Made by a program: the position numbers and the translations under genes
Assembly: GCA_031180825.1 (NCBI GenBank)
Contig: JAPSLM010000014.1
Span: forward strand, 1-64,000
Direction: 5' to 3'
DNA length: 64,000 nucleotides
Source of the DNA: Paenibacillus sp.
Lineage (GTDB): Bacteria > Bacillota > Bacilli > Paenibacillales > NBRC-103111
Shown here: positions 44,882 to 52,797 of the stretch, one piece after another
Numbering within the stretch: the stretch's first letter is position 1
Layout: every line of letters starts with the position of its first letter
Notes under the pieces: generated by a model
Told to the model about the DNA's origin: nothing
Seen by the model: only the letters and a program-made list of their open reading frames with translations
Database searches by the model: none

Positions 44882-44910
44882 TTGTATATCATCCATTAAA
44901 ACGGTATACT
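44882..44910 (+). promoter_or_regulatory. promoter of small secreted-protein gene
   Basis: TTGTAT, a 17-base spacer and TATACT lie 26 bases before the ATG. Confidence 0.55.
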
Positions 44911-44935
44911 TTCATTTCTAAAAAGGGGAATGCAC

Positions 44936-45178
44936 ATGAAAAAAGCAATTGCAATTTGCTTCGTTATAGGCAGTGCGGTTTTTGGTTCGTGGCTCTCCAT
45001 GCCTCATCGCCCCGATACTTACGTTATTTTCGCGCAAGCGACAAATGTAAATCAAGAACTAACGGCGGCTCTTATTTCCCGTTTGAAGCAAAACCATATA
45101 TCCTATCAGCTTGATACGAGTGGGAATGTCTTTGTCCTGGAATCCCATTTGAAAGATGCCGTGATTTGCTGTTCGTAG
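44936..45178 (+). CDS. small secreted or membrane-anchored hypothetical protein
   Basis: An 80-residue product. The N-terminal hydrophobic stretch (KKAIAICFVIGSAVFGSWLS) acts as signal or anchor. It is followed by a compact domain (TYVIFAQATNVNQELTAALI; RLKQNHISYQLDTSGNVFVL) and a terminal CC pair. AAGGGG seven bases before the second ATG selects the start at 44936. AT-rich relative to neighbours, own promoter, no partner. I do not recognise the family; the helix-strand pattern is reminiscent of FliF/SpoIIIAG-like ring-building motifs, without firm support. Confidence 0.5.
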   Translation: MKKAIAICFVIGSAVFGSWLSMPHRPDTYVIFAQATNVNQELTAALISRLKQNHISYQLDTSGNVFVLESHLKDAVICCS

Positions 45179-45229
45179 CACGTTTTACTATTTTTTTGCA
45201 AGGCTATGTTAATTTTGATTTAAAAAATT

Positions 45230-45252
45230 ACCCACCTTCTCAGGAAGGTGGG
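45230..45252. repeat. direct repeat of a terminator hairpin (left flank of IS)
   Basis: ACCCACCTTCTCAG...GGTGGG, a self-complementary 23-mer also found at 46827-46849 (two or three differences). The pair flanks the IS1182-type element exactly and is read as a target-site duplication. Confidence 0.65.
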
Positions 45253-45346
45253 ACAGGCTGTCGACAAAGCTCGGTTTTTATAGAGCTCGCTTGAATAATT
45301 ATCTTAATTTCCGAAATATCGAGCATATAAAAAGCAGAAGATCGCC

Positions 45347-46175
45347 CTACCCGGCTAGTTTGGCCAGGTGGTTGGCGATCTTCTTGACGTTCTGGCAGAT
45401 GGCAGTCATGAGCGCTTGCTCTAAGACTTTTTTCCTGCCGCGGAACCGGCAATAGCGAAGTCCATGGAGCTCTTTGGCATCTGCGAAACTTCGCTCAATC
45501 GTTTGGTACCGGAGATAGTACCGATATTTGCCCGAGCGAGACCGCCCGTTTTGTTTTACCCACTCCTTGCCTTGCCAAACATGTCGTGTTAGAATCCTTT
45601 GTTTGTTCCTTGAACGTGTACACTGGGAAAGCAGCGGACAGTCTTTGCACATCTCAGGATCCGACTTGTACTGGCGGTAACCCTCCCGGTCTGTCGCGGC
45701 ATAGGTCAGCTCTTGTTTTTGCGGACAGATATACAAGTCGCGCTCCTTGTCATACTTAAATCGCCACTTGGCGATCAAGCCTTTTACCAGGGTGTAGCTT
45801 CGACCGCCAATGACGGCATAATTCTTCCGGGCGTGGAGTTTCTTGCAGATATCTGCTGTGTAATAGCCGGCATCCAGGGCAACGGCTTCCAGTGTTTTGT
45901 CAAACCCAATCCGACAAACCAGCGATAGGCCACGTTGAGTTGAATCTCCTGCTCGAGCTGGCGTTCAGAACGAATGCCGTACAGATAGCCAATGAACATC
46001 ATTTTGAAGAGCATGATCGGATCGACCGAGGGGCGTCCGTTATTTTCACAGTAATATGGCTTTGCTTTTTCAAGAATAAAGGAAAAGTCAATGTGTTTAT
46101 GGATCTTGCGAAGCAAATGATGTTGAGGCGCAAGTTCTTCCAAACAAAACGAATTCGTAGCTGTTTTGCTGGCTG
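45347..46175 (-). pseudogene. IS1182-family transposase, internally deleted
   Basis: The N-terminal part ([54 protein letters not shown]) is intact except for a one-T insertion near the start. It then jumps straight to the C-terminal region [20 protein letters not shown] in another frame. About 150 central codons with catalytic Asp residues are missing. The C-terminus ([36 protein letters not shown]) is intact. Same deletion junction as the copy at 4.5 kb. Confidence 0.85.
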
Positions 46176-46202
46176 TAACCTCTCTGCGGAGAGGTTTTTT
46201 GA

Positions 46203-46826
46203 TTTGTTCAGGCGCCCGTACCGATAGGACCTTTCGATATTCGGGAGCCGTCAGAAACATCGGGTAGGTAAGCGAACAAAGCCGCCTTTCTGTAGCGAGA
46301 TCGTGCGTCAGCAAAATAGATGCGAAAAAGTTCCTCTAAATCGGCTTTTTGACCTCTTCGTGCAAATACAAAGGAACTCAGATGCGCTAAATGCCTGATT
46401 TTAACCTTACTAACAATTTTTCGACATGAATAAAGGAACATATGTTCGCTATTTTGCAGACAGGTTATCTAAGACTAAAATAGAGCACGGCAGTTCCGTT
46501 GTCTTGTCTACCTCTTGCAACCTTACTGCGTGCACACAAGTATGTACTCAGAGTGCTGAGAAAGCGGTCTTTGCTTGCTGGTATATCGAAACATACGGAG
46601 GCGGGGGATCTGCTGAGGAGCGATAGCGGCCGCCTTTGTGTGAAGGAAATGTTCGCTGTTAAGCGGCTTCAATCAAAGTTCCCCGCTGACCCGGAGGTTC
46701 CGCCAAGTATCGGACTAAGCTTCCCTGATTCAACATCGCTTTGTGGGGGAGAGCAGCGGCCGGAAGTGGATATCCTATCCCTCTGTAACCTCTATTGTCC
46801 CGTTTGACCGCTTTCTCAGCAAGCTC
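46203..46826. repeat. 0.62-kb long repeat, copy B
   Basis: Second copy of 8225-8849, about 94% identical by eye. Here it forms the right third of the IS1182-type element. A small GC hairpin with T-run (CCTCTC-TGCG-GAGAGG-TTTTTT, just left of the repeat) marks its junction with the transposase remnant. Confidence 0.8.
46549..46826. repeat. 278-bp segment with 15-bp perfect inverted repeats
   Basis: GCTGAGAAAGCGGTC (46555-46569) and GACCGCTTTCTCAGC (46806-46820) are exact complements, extendable to 18 of 21. The right arm coincides with the IS right end, so the segment has an IS end at each side. The interior is conserved with copy A. MITE or structured RNA. Confidence 0.6.
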
Positions 46827-46849
46827 ACCCACCTTCTCAGAAGGGTGGG
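46827..46849. repeat. direct repeat of a terminator hairpin (right flank of IS)
   Basis: ACCCACCTTCTCAG...GGTGGG followed by TAATAG; partner of 45230-45252. On the minus strand it can still terminate the VOC gene, 27 bases past its stop. Confidence 0.65.
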
Positions 46850-46875
46850 TAATAGAGCAAACGTATTTCGGAAAC

Positions 46876-47277
46876 TTAGTCTCCAGAGTCATCGTTAATT
46901 ACCTTTATTCCAAACCCTATCCATCTTCCGTCGATGTCCTCGATAACAAATTCTTTATTGCCATAATCTGTATTCGATAACGGGCGGACAATTTTTACAT
47001 TCGAGTTTTGAAATTCGTCTTGAAGCATTTTTTGATCTCTTGTAATAAAGTAAGCATCATACCCATAACCGTATAATTCTCTATTCGGGATGACTCTTTT
47101 TCCGTTTGTCTTGGTTAAAATAATTTCTGTTTTATCACGATATAAACAAATGTGAGGTTCAGCCACATCTAAATAATGAACTGCTTTAAACCCCATTTTT
47201 TGTTCATAAAAATGAGCTGTTTTTATTATATCAGGTGTCGGAAACACACAATGAGACATTAATAAGAATTGATTCAT
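46876..47277 (-). CDS. VOC-fold (glyoxalase/bleomycin-resistance-like) protein
   Basis: A 133-residue vicinal-oxygen-chelate protein with two beta-alpha-beta-beta-beta units (FPTPDIIKTAHFYEQKMGFK at the start of the first; KEFVIEDIDGRWIGFGIKV at the end of the second). Possible metal ligands are His near residue 8 and Glu in EFVIED, but the set is not certain. GAAGGAG eight bases before the ATG at 47275-47277 fixes the start. AT-rich compared with neighbours, which suggests acquisition. Function unassigned; may bind or detoxify a small electrophile or antibiotic. Confidence 0.7.
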   Translation of the reverse strand: MNQFLLMSHCVFPTPDIIKTAHFYEQKMGFKAVHYLDVAEPHICLYRDKTEIILTKTNGKRVIPNRELYGYGYDAYFITRDQKMLQDEFQNSNVKIVRPLSNTDYGNKEFVIEDIDGRWIGFGIKVINDDSGD

Positions 47278-47713
47278 TTGAATTTCTCCTTCAATCTTAA
47301 TTTCACGTATCAAAACTATACCAAACACTCGATAAATGTGAGCGGTAACAAATTCCTATAATTAAACTCCCGTTGTTCGGCAAGAAAACGCCGACCATCG
47401 AAGTTTATTGTTCGCTTCATTGCAGTAAACAGGCAAGAAGTGACCAACATTTGTTTCTTGTTTGACATTGTGTTTTCATATTCCTTGCCGTCTAAATAAC
47501 GGAACCAAGCTAAGTCATGTTGTAACTATTTAGTCGCAACACCGTTGAAGCGATCCATCCATTTCGACGATGCCTTGAAAAGCTTCGGTTGGAATTGCCC
47601 TCAATAAAACAAGGTTAGATGTGCCTCGCTATGCCTCTCTTCTGCACTAACATAGCCTTTACACAAAAAAAGCCTAATCCCGTCGGGGTTAGACTTTTTC
47701 CGGCAGCTCTCGC
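47278..47713. other. gene-free, AT-rich stretch
   Basis: No ORF with a credible start on either strand. Apart from the uppP terminator at its right end and a likely promoter for the VOC gene near 47310 (TATAGT on the minus strand, weak -35), I see no structure in it. Confidence 0.4.
47672..47694 (-). terminator. terminator of uppP
   Basis: CTAACCCC/GGGATTAG stem on the minus strand followed by GCTTTTTTT. Confidence 0.75.
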
Positions 47714-48550
47714 TTACAGAAAAACAAAATAAATGACGGCCGCAAGCACCAAGCGGTAGATCGCGAACGGCACGAGCTTGATGCGGTTGATCAGCTTCAG
47801 GAAGAAGCGGATCGACAGAAGCGCGAAGACGAAGGCGCTGATAAATCCGACGACGAAAAACGGAATGGCGTCCATCGTGATCGAGTCCCAGCTCTTCAGG
47901 AGCGACAGAAAGCTTGCCCCGGCCATAATCGGCACGGCCATAATGAAGGTGAAGTCCGCAGCCGCGCGATGGCTCATTCCGAGCAGGACGCCGCCGGAGA
48001 TGGTCGACCCGGAGCGCGAGAAGCCCGGCCACAGGGACAAGCATTGAACCAGTCCCACGAAGAAGGCTTGCTTGTATGTAATCTGATCGGCCGTCTCCGT
48101 CTTCGGGCGGCGGGGACGGAACCAATCGGCCGCGAGCATGAGAACGGCTCCAAGCACCAGACCGACGACGACCGTCTTCGTAGAGAACAAATATTCGTCG
48201 ATATAATCGTCGAACAGCACGCCGAGGATACCGGCCGGAACCAGTCCGACGAACACCTGAAGCAGATTCAAGCGCGGGCTAGAAGACGTTTGTCCCGGCA
48301 TTTTTTTTAGCCCGAGCAAGTTCATGAACCGGTCCCACATCAGGACGACAACTGCAAGAATCGATCCCAATTGAATGACGATCTTGAACGTATTCGCCAC
48401 GCTTGGGGAAAAGATTTCTTTGGATTGGAACAGGAAATCGTCGACGATGATCATATGACCGGTAGAAGAAACGGGCGCGAACTCGGTAAGGCCCTCCACG
48501 AGTCCCAGAATTAAAGCAACAAACGCTTCCCACAAATTCAACGGCTCCAC
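47714..48550 (-). CDS. uppP: undecaprenyl-diphosphatase UppP (BacA)
   Basis: A 278-residue polytopic enzyme that recycles undecaprenyl pyrophosphate to the monophosphate lipid carrier. The two family motifs are intact: LVEGLTEFAPVSSTGH (Glu-rich, with the catalytic His) and PGFSRSGSTISGG (essential Arg-Ser). About eight helices. Start is GTG at 48548-48550 or possibly TTG three codons later with better AGGAG spacing. It lies 30 bases after an ABC-2 permease of a BcrA/B-like transporter, an association known from bacitracin resistance loci. Confidence 0.92.
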   Translation of the reverse strand: MEPLNLWEAFVALILGLVEGLTEFAPVSSTGHMIIVDDFLFQSKEIFSPSVANTFKIVIQLGSILAVVVLMWDRFMNLLGLKKMPGQTSSSPRLNLLQVFVGLVPAGILGVLFDDYIDEYLFSTKTVVVGLVLGAVLMLAADWFRPRRPKTETADQITYKQAFFVGLVQCLSLWPGFSRSGSTISGGVLLGMSHRAAADFTFIMAVPIMAGASFLSLLKSWDSITMDAIPFFVVGFISAFVFALLSIRFFLKLINRIKLVPFAIYRLVLAAVIYFVFL

Positions 48551-48579
48551 ACTCCTATTTCTTGTCGTTTATCTATTTA

Positions 48580-49314
48580 TCAATGAATATCTACCTTCTT
48601 GAAGTAGATAATCGTTGCCGTAAGTCCGATGATCGAAGCGGCTATAATCGCAACGCAGGAAAAAGCCGGCGGATATTCGGGAACGAAAGCTTCATTGGCC
48701 AGGACGTACGTGGCGGACCATGGAAACAAAGCCTTGTATTCCGATTCGGACAGTACCACATTGGCCATCGTAATCATCGCGGTAAAGATGATGGTCGGAA
48801 CGTAATTTTTGAACAAAAAAGTGATCAACATCGTCGGAGTGCACAGGAGAAACAGAAGCGCGCCTCCTACGACAAATTGCTTTAAGGATTGGAGCAGCAG
48901 GGCCCCGGTCAAGCCTTCAAACTGTCCGATCAGCCCCAGGATCAGCGTCAGCGACCAAATGATGAGCGTTAGGACCATAATCCACAGGAACAGCAAAATA
49001 AGCTTGCTTACGATCAGACTGACTCGGGATACCGGAATGGTCAATAAATTTTTCAAGGTGTCTTCCGCATATTCCCGATGAAACAGATACGCCGTAATGA
49101 CTCCGTAAAGAAGGGTGCCTACGAGCAGAGTCACGTACATATTGGTGTTCGTAAAGGCAACCTCGAACTCAATCGGAGTCTCGGGCTTCTTGCTTTTCAT
49201 ATTCAGCAAGGCAAGAAACATCATGATAGGGGCCGACACGGCTCCGAGCATGCTGACCATAAACATCTTGGCCCGCTTCAGCTTGATCAGTTCCGTATAG
49301 AGCAAATTAACCAA
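48580..49314 (-). CDS. ABC-2 type permease, BcrB/lantibiotic-immunity-like
   Basis: A 244-residue protein with six helices. It begins VNLLYTELIKLKRAKMFMVS, the typical N-terminus of bacitracin and lantibiotic immunity permeases (BcrB, NukE/EpiG, SpaE). A coupling-helix region follows (AEDTLKNLLTIPVSRVSLIV). The eight-base overlap with the ATPase gene upstream shows coupling. With UppP downstream, self-protection against bacitracin or another undecaprenyl-pyrophosphate-binding peptide is likely. Confidence 0.83.
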   Translation of the reverse strand: MVNLLYTELIKLKRAKMFMVSMLGAVSAPIMMFLALLNMKSKKPETPIEFEVAFTNTNMYVTLLVGTLLYGVITAYLFHREYAEDTLKNLLTIPVSRVSLIVSKLILLFLWIMVLTLIIWSLTLILGLIGQFEGLTGALLLQSLKQFVVGGALLFLLCTPTMLITFLFKNYVPTIIFTAMITMANVVLSESEYKALFPWSATYVLANEAFVPEYPPAFSCVAIIAASIIGLTATIIYFKKVDIH

Positions 49315-50227
49315 TCGTCCCGCCCCCTATCAATTTTATAAAGTAATCTTCCAATCTGTCTACACTCGTTGTCATTTTTGTGACTTCTATCCCATGCTCC
49401 ACCAGCATCCGGTTGAGCTTGCCCTGCTCGCCGATATGGCTGTATACCCGGATTACCCGTTCGTCGTGAACCTCGTAATCCGTTATGCCGAAGTGCTTCT
49501 CCAGCAGCATCGCCGCTTTATTGTCGTCGGACACTTGAAACTCGAGGTATTTGCGGTTTCGCTTGCGGAGCTCGGCGAAGGAAATCTCCTCCAGCAGCTT
49601 CCCTTGATGAACGACCCCGATCTGGTCGGCCAGCTGTTCGACCTCGGACAAAATATGGCTGGAAACGAGAATCGTTATTTTTCGTTCCTCGGCGAGAGAC
49701 TTGATCAGCCTCCGAATCTCCTTGATGCCCACCGGGTCCAATCCATTGGTCGGCTCGTCCAAAATCAACAGCTCGGGATGATGGAGAATGGCTCTGGCGA
49801 TCCCAAGCCGCTGCTTCATCCCCAAGGAATAGCTGCCGACCAGCTTTTTCGTTTCCTGATGCAGACCGACGATTTCCAAAGCTTCGTCCATGGCGTTTTT
49901 CTTATGTACGCCCATCAGCTTGGCGTTGATCGACAAGTTTTCGCGGGCCGTTAAATTCTCGTAAAATCCGGAAAACTCGACGATCGACCCGATTCTTCTT
50001 AAAATCTCTTTCTGGTGCTTGTGCAGACTTTCGCCGAAGATTTCGATTTCCCCGTGCGTCGGCTTGATTAACCCGAGCAGCATGCGGATGGTCGTCGTTT
50101 TGCCCGCGCCGTTCTGGCCGAGAAACCCGTAAATCTGCCCTTGAGGCACATTCATGTCCAGGTTGTCCACCGCTTTTTGGGTCCCGTAAATCTTCGTTAA
50201 TTGCGTCGTTTTGATAACCGCACTCAA
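49307..50227 (-). CDS. ABC transporter ATPase, BcrA-like
   Basis: A 306-residue ATPase of the drug-resistance BcrA class. Walker A is GQNGAGKTTTIRMLLGL, the signature SLGMKQRLGIARAIL, Walker B LLILDEPTNGLDPVGI. A C-terminal extension of about 80 residues (FGITDYEVHDERVIRVYSHI) is usual for this subfamily. TTG at 50225-50227, eight bases after AGGAGGG, is the likely start. It forms an exporter with the following ABC-2 permease. Confidence 0.87.
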   Translation of the reverse strand: MSAVIKTTQLTKIYGTQKAVDNLDMNVPQGQIYGFLGQNGAGKTTTIRMLLGLIKPTHGEIEIFGESLHKHQKEILRRIGSIVEFSGFYENLTARENLSINAKLMGVHKKNAMDEALEIVGLHQETKKLVGSYSLGMKQRLGIARAILHHPELLILDEPTNGLDPVGIKEIRRLIKSLAEERKITILVSSHILSEVEQLADQIGVVHQGKLLEEISFAELRKRNRKYLEFQVSDDNKAAMLLEKHFGITDYEVHDERVIRVYSHIGEQGKLNRMLVEHGIEVTKMTTSVDRLEDYFIKLIGGGTIG

Positions 50228-50303
50228 ACCGTGATCCCTCCTGCTTTTCATTAGTCGTAATTTCATGATAAGCAGGCGATTTTAAATGCCTCTTAATCAA
50301 TTC

Positions 50304-51344
50304 TTAAATGTTTCTTAATCCCGGTTCGGAGCGCCGCTTCGGGACCGCAAAGCCGAAGGTCGTTTTCACGCCGGGCTCGCTTTCGGCCCACAGGGTCCCC
50401 GAATGCTTCTCGGCGAGCGCCTTCGCGATGGCCAGACCTAACCCGCTTCCTTGAGCGGAAGGATTCCTGGCCCGGTCCGTGCGGTACATCCGTTCGAACA
50501 CGCGGGGCAAATCCTCCGGCGCAATCCCTTTCCCCCGGTCCCACACCAGCAGCCGGTACCTGCCCGCGGCTTCGGCCAGCTCGATGCCCAAGACTTTACC
50601 GTCTTTTCCGTGCTCGACGGCATTTTTGATCAGATTGCTGACGATCCGCAGCATGCTGACCCGGTCGGCCACGATGAAGCAGGCGTTTTCCGGAATGTTG
50701 ACTTTTAACTCGATGGCATGCGTTTTCAGCTCGGGCAAAAATCCGATCACCGATTCCCGGACAATTTCCGCAAAATCCAGCGTTTCCGGCTTTAACGGAA
50801 TTTCGTCGGCGTCCAGCTTGGCGAGCTCGAAGATTTGGTCGATCAGCTCCTTCAAGGCGACGGCCTTCCGGGACAAAATATCCAGGTACAGCTCCTTCTC
50901 CTCGCCGGAAGCCGCAATGTCATCCTTCAACGCATCCGCATAGCCGATGATCGACGTGAGAGGGGTCCGGATATCGTGGGAGATATTGGACAGCAGGCTT
51001 TTTCTCGCCGCTTCGGAGCGGATCGAACGGACTTGAACCTTGACCAGCTGCTCGATCAATTCGTTGATCGAAAAGATCACTTCGTCAAAGTGACGGTCAT
51101 CGCCCGAAAGCAGCCGGGTATTCATATTGCCTTGCGCGGCGCGTTTCAGCGCAGCCGCCGTAGCCTTCAGCCTCGCCGTGAACCGGTACCGGACGTACAG
51201 ATGAGCGAGCGTGACGGCGAACAATCCAGCGAATAAAGCCCCGCGGACGATGCCTTGGGGCTGATAAGTCCAATCCACGACGAAAAGCACGGATAATAAG
51301 ATCAACTGCACGATAAGGAGAACGGCGCCCTTGTCATGCTTCAT
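50304..51344 (-). CDS. sensor histidine kinase
   Basis: A 346-residue kinase. Two N-terminal helices (VLLIVQLILLSVLFVVDW; RGALFAGLFAVTLAHLYV) with a short loop are followed by a HAMP-like linker (LKRAAQGNMNTRLLSGDD), dimerisation/phospho-acceptor motif LSNISHDIRTPLTSIIGYAD, and catalytic domain (NLIKNAVEHGKDG; DRGKGIAPEDLPRVFERMYR; GSGLGLAIAKALAE). It overlaps its response regulator by 11 bases. The short loop suggests sensing within the membrane, plausibly of cell-envelope stress, regulating the adjacent BcrAB/UppP genes. Confidence 0.87.
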   Translation of the reverse strand: MKHDKGAVLLIVQLILLSVLFVVDWTYQPQGIVRGALFAGLFAVTLAHLYVRYRFTARLKATAAALKRAAQGNMNTRLLSGDDRHFDEVIFSINELIEQLVKVQVRSIRSEAARKSLLSNISHDIRTPLTSIIGYADALKDDIAASGEEKELYLDILSRKAVALKELIDQIFELAKLDADEIPLKPETLDFAEIVRESVIGFLPELKTHAIELKVNIPENACFIVADRVSMLRIVSNLIKNAVEHGKDGKVLGIELAEAAGRYRLLVWDRGKGIAPEDLPRVFERMYRTDRARNPSAQGSGLGLAIAKALAEKHSGTLWAESEPGVKTTFGFAVPKRRSEPGLRNI

Positions 51345-52050
51345 CTTTGTCACCTGCAAACTTGTATCCGATGCCCCATACGGTCTGAATCAATTTTGGA
51401 TCGGACGGGTCCTCCTCGATTTTCATCCGGAGCTTGCGGATATGAACCATCACGGTATTGTCGTCTTCCAAATAATCGCTGTCCCATACTTGCCGGAACA
51501 GCTGCGTCTTCGTAAACACCTGCTCGGGGTGCGAAGCCATAAATTTCAGCAGCTCGAACTCTTTGCCCGTCAGCGTGATCTCTTCCCCGCCTCGCGTGAC
51601 CGTATACTTTTGCAAATGAATCGTAATGTCCTTGAAGCTCAATACCGTCTCCTGCTGCGGGCCGCTTTCGCTGCCCAAAACCAGGAAACGGCGCAGATGG
51701 GCTTTAATCCGGGCGACCAGCTCATGGATGCTGAAGGGCTTCGTAATATAGTCGTCCGCTCCGATGCTCAGCCCCAATACTTTATCGATTTCCTGATCCT
51801 TGGCCGTGAGCATGAGAATCGGAACATTGGTTTTCATGCGAAGCCGCCGGCATACCTCGATGCCGTCGACCTTGGGCATCATCAGATCGAGCAGAATCAG
51901 GTTATAGCGCTGCGTTTCGAACAGACGAAGAGCCTCCTCCCCGTCTGCCGCCGCGTCGATCCGATACGTTTCTCTTTCCAAATACGTTTTTACCAGCTCG
52001 CGAATTTCCCGATCGTCGTCGGCAATCAAAATTCGAATATCCTGCTGCAT
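51334..52050 (-). CDS. OmpR/PhoB-family response regulator
   Basis: A 238-residue regulator. The receiver domain has acidic pair in IRILIADDDREIRELVKTYL, phospho-acceptor Asp in LILLDLMMPKVDGIEVCRRL, and Lys in GADDYITKPFSIHELV. The winged helix covers about 135-235 (VWDSDYLEDDNTVMVHIRKL). It is first of a pair with the overlapping kinase and lies 33 bases after the TetR gene, so TetR, regulator, kinase and transporter probably form one unit. Confidence 0.9.
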   Translation of the reverse strand: MQQDIRILIADDDREIRELVKTYLERETYRIDAAADGEEALRLFETQRYNLILLDLMMPKVDGIEVCRRLRMKTNVPILMLTAKDQEIDKVLGLSIGADDYITKPFSIHELVARIKAHLRRFLVLGSESGPQQETVLSFKDITIHLQKYTVTRGGEEITLTGKEFELLKFMASHPEQVFTKTQLFRQVWDSDYLEDDNTVMVHIRKLRMKIEEDPSDPKLIQTVWGIGYKFAGDKDEA

Positions 52051-52083
52051 CGTTCCACCTGCTTTTTTCTGGGCATTCTCCGA

Positions 52084-52680
52084 TTAAGGGCCGGTTACCA
52101 TCCGGATCAAGATGTCGCTGCTTGGAATCCGGTAATTTTCATCGTCCTGGGCGTTCAGCATCATAAGGCTGGAAAGAACCGATAAATAGGCGGAAATAAG
52201 CTCCGCGGAATCGCCCGCCGCAATGTCGCCCGTCCGCTGCCCTTCCTTGAAAACGGGAAGCAGCTCATGCACAAAGCTTTTCAAGGAATACCGGGCAATA
52301 AGTTCTTTGGCCTTCTCCGGAACGCCTTCGGAGGTGCGCGCTTGATAAATCAGCATGAAGTAAGGCCGGCCGCTTTCGTCGAGAATCTCTTTCGTTAAAT
52401 ATTTTATTTTGTCTAGCGGCGAGCCCTGCAGGTCGTAGATGCTCTTCATCGCGTCATGCGCGCCGACCATTGCCCTTTGAACAAGAGTGATGAAAAGCTC
52501 GTCCTTCGATTTGAAATAATGGTACAGCAAGCCGTGACTGATGCCCGCCTCGGCCGCAATCATGCTCATTTTCGTTCCGACGATTCCCCGCCGGGAAAAT
52601 ACCTTGAGCGCCGCCTCGATAATCTGTTCCTTGCGCTCATCGCGAATTTGAAGCAATTGCTCGTCGTTTAAAGGCGCCAA
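52084..52680 (-). CDS. TetR-family regulator
   Basis: A 198-residue TetR protein. The N-terminal HTH is ALKVFSRRGIVGTKMSMIAA and GISHGLLYHYFKSKDELFIT; the C-terminal ligand domain is alpha-helical. TTG start with GGAAGG upstream. It could control the downstream two-component/transporter genes, or the upstream FAD monooxygenase whose control region has two TTGACT-N5-AGTCAA palindromes; the two roles are not exclusive. Confidence 0.85.
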   Translation of the reverse strand: MAPLNDEQLLQIRDERKEQIIEAALKVFSRRGIVGTKMSMIAAEAGISHGLLYHYFKSKDELFITLVQRAMVGAHDAMKSIYDLQGSPLDKIKYLTKEILDESGRPYFMLIYQARTSEGVPEKAKELIARYSLKSFVHELLPVFKEGQRTGDIAAGDSAELISAYLSVLSSLMMLNAQDDENYRIPSSDILIRMVTGP

Positions 52681-52797
52681 AGCTTATTCCTTCCTTTGTC
52701 TGAAAATCTTGCGGCCATTCCTGACAGATAGACGTCGCCTATGAGTATACCATTACTCATGATCCGATGGCTATTCATATGCAGGCCGTAACGCGAA

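Larger units (their letters stand above)
45253..46826 (-). mobile_element. non-autonomous IS1182-type element, copy 2 (1.57 kb)
   Basis: The left end CAGGCTGTCGACAAAGC and right end GCTTTCTCAGCAAGCTC (12-13 of 17 matches as inverted repeats) are flanked by 23-bp direct repeats. Inside are an internally deleted transposase and the 0.62-kb repeat block in place of the normal upstream region. Its flanking duplication indicates it transposed as this composite, presumably with transposase supplied elsewhere. Confidence 0.65.

Noticed and set aside
47601-48125. 174-aa minus-strand ORF
   Set aside because: Alternate frame of uppP, reading through its terminator.
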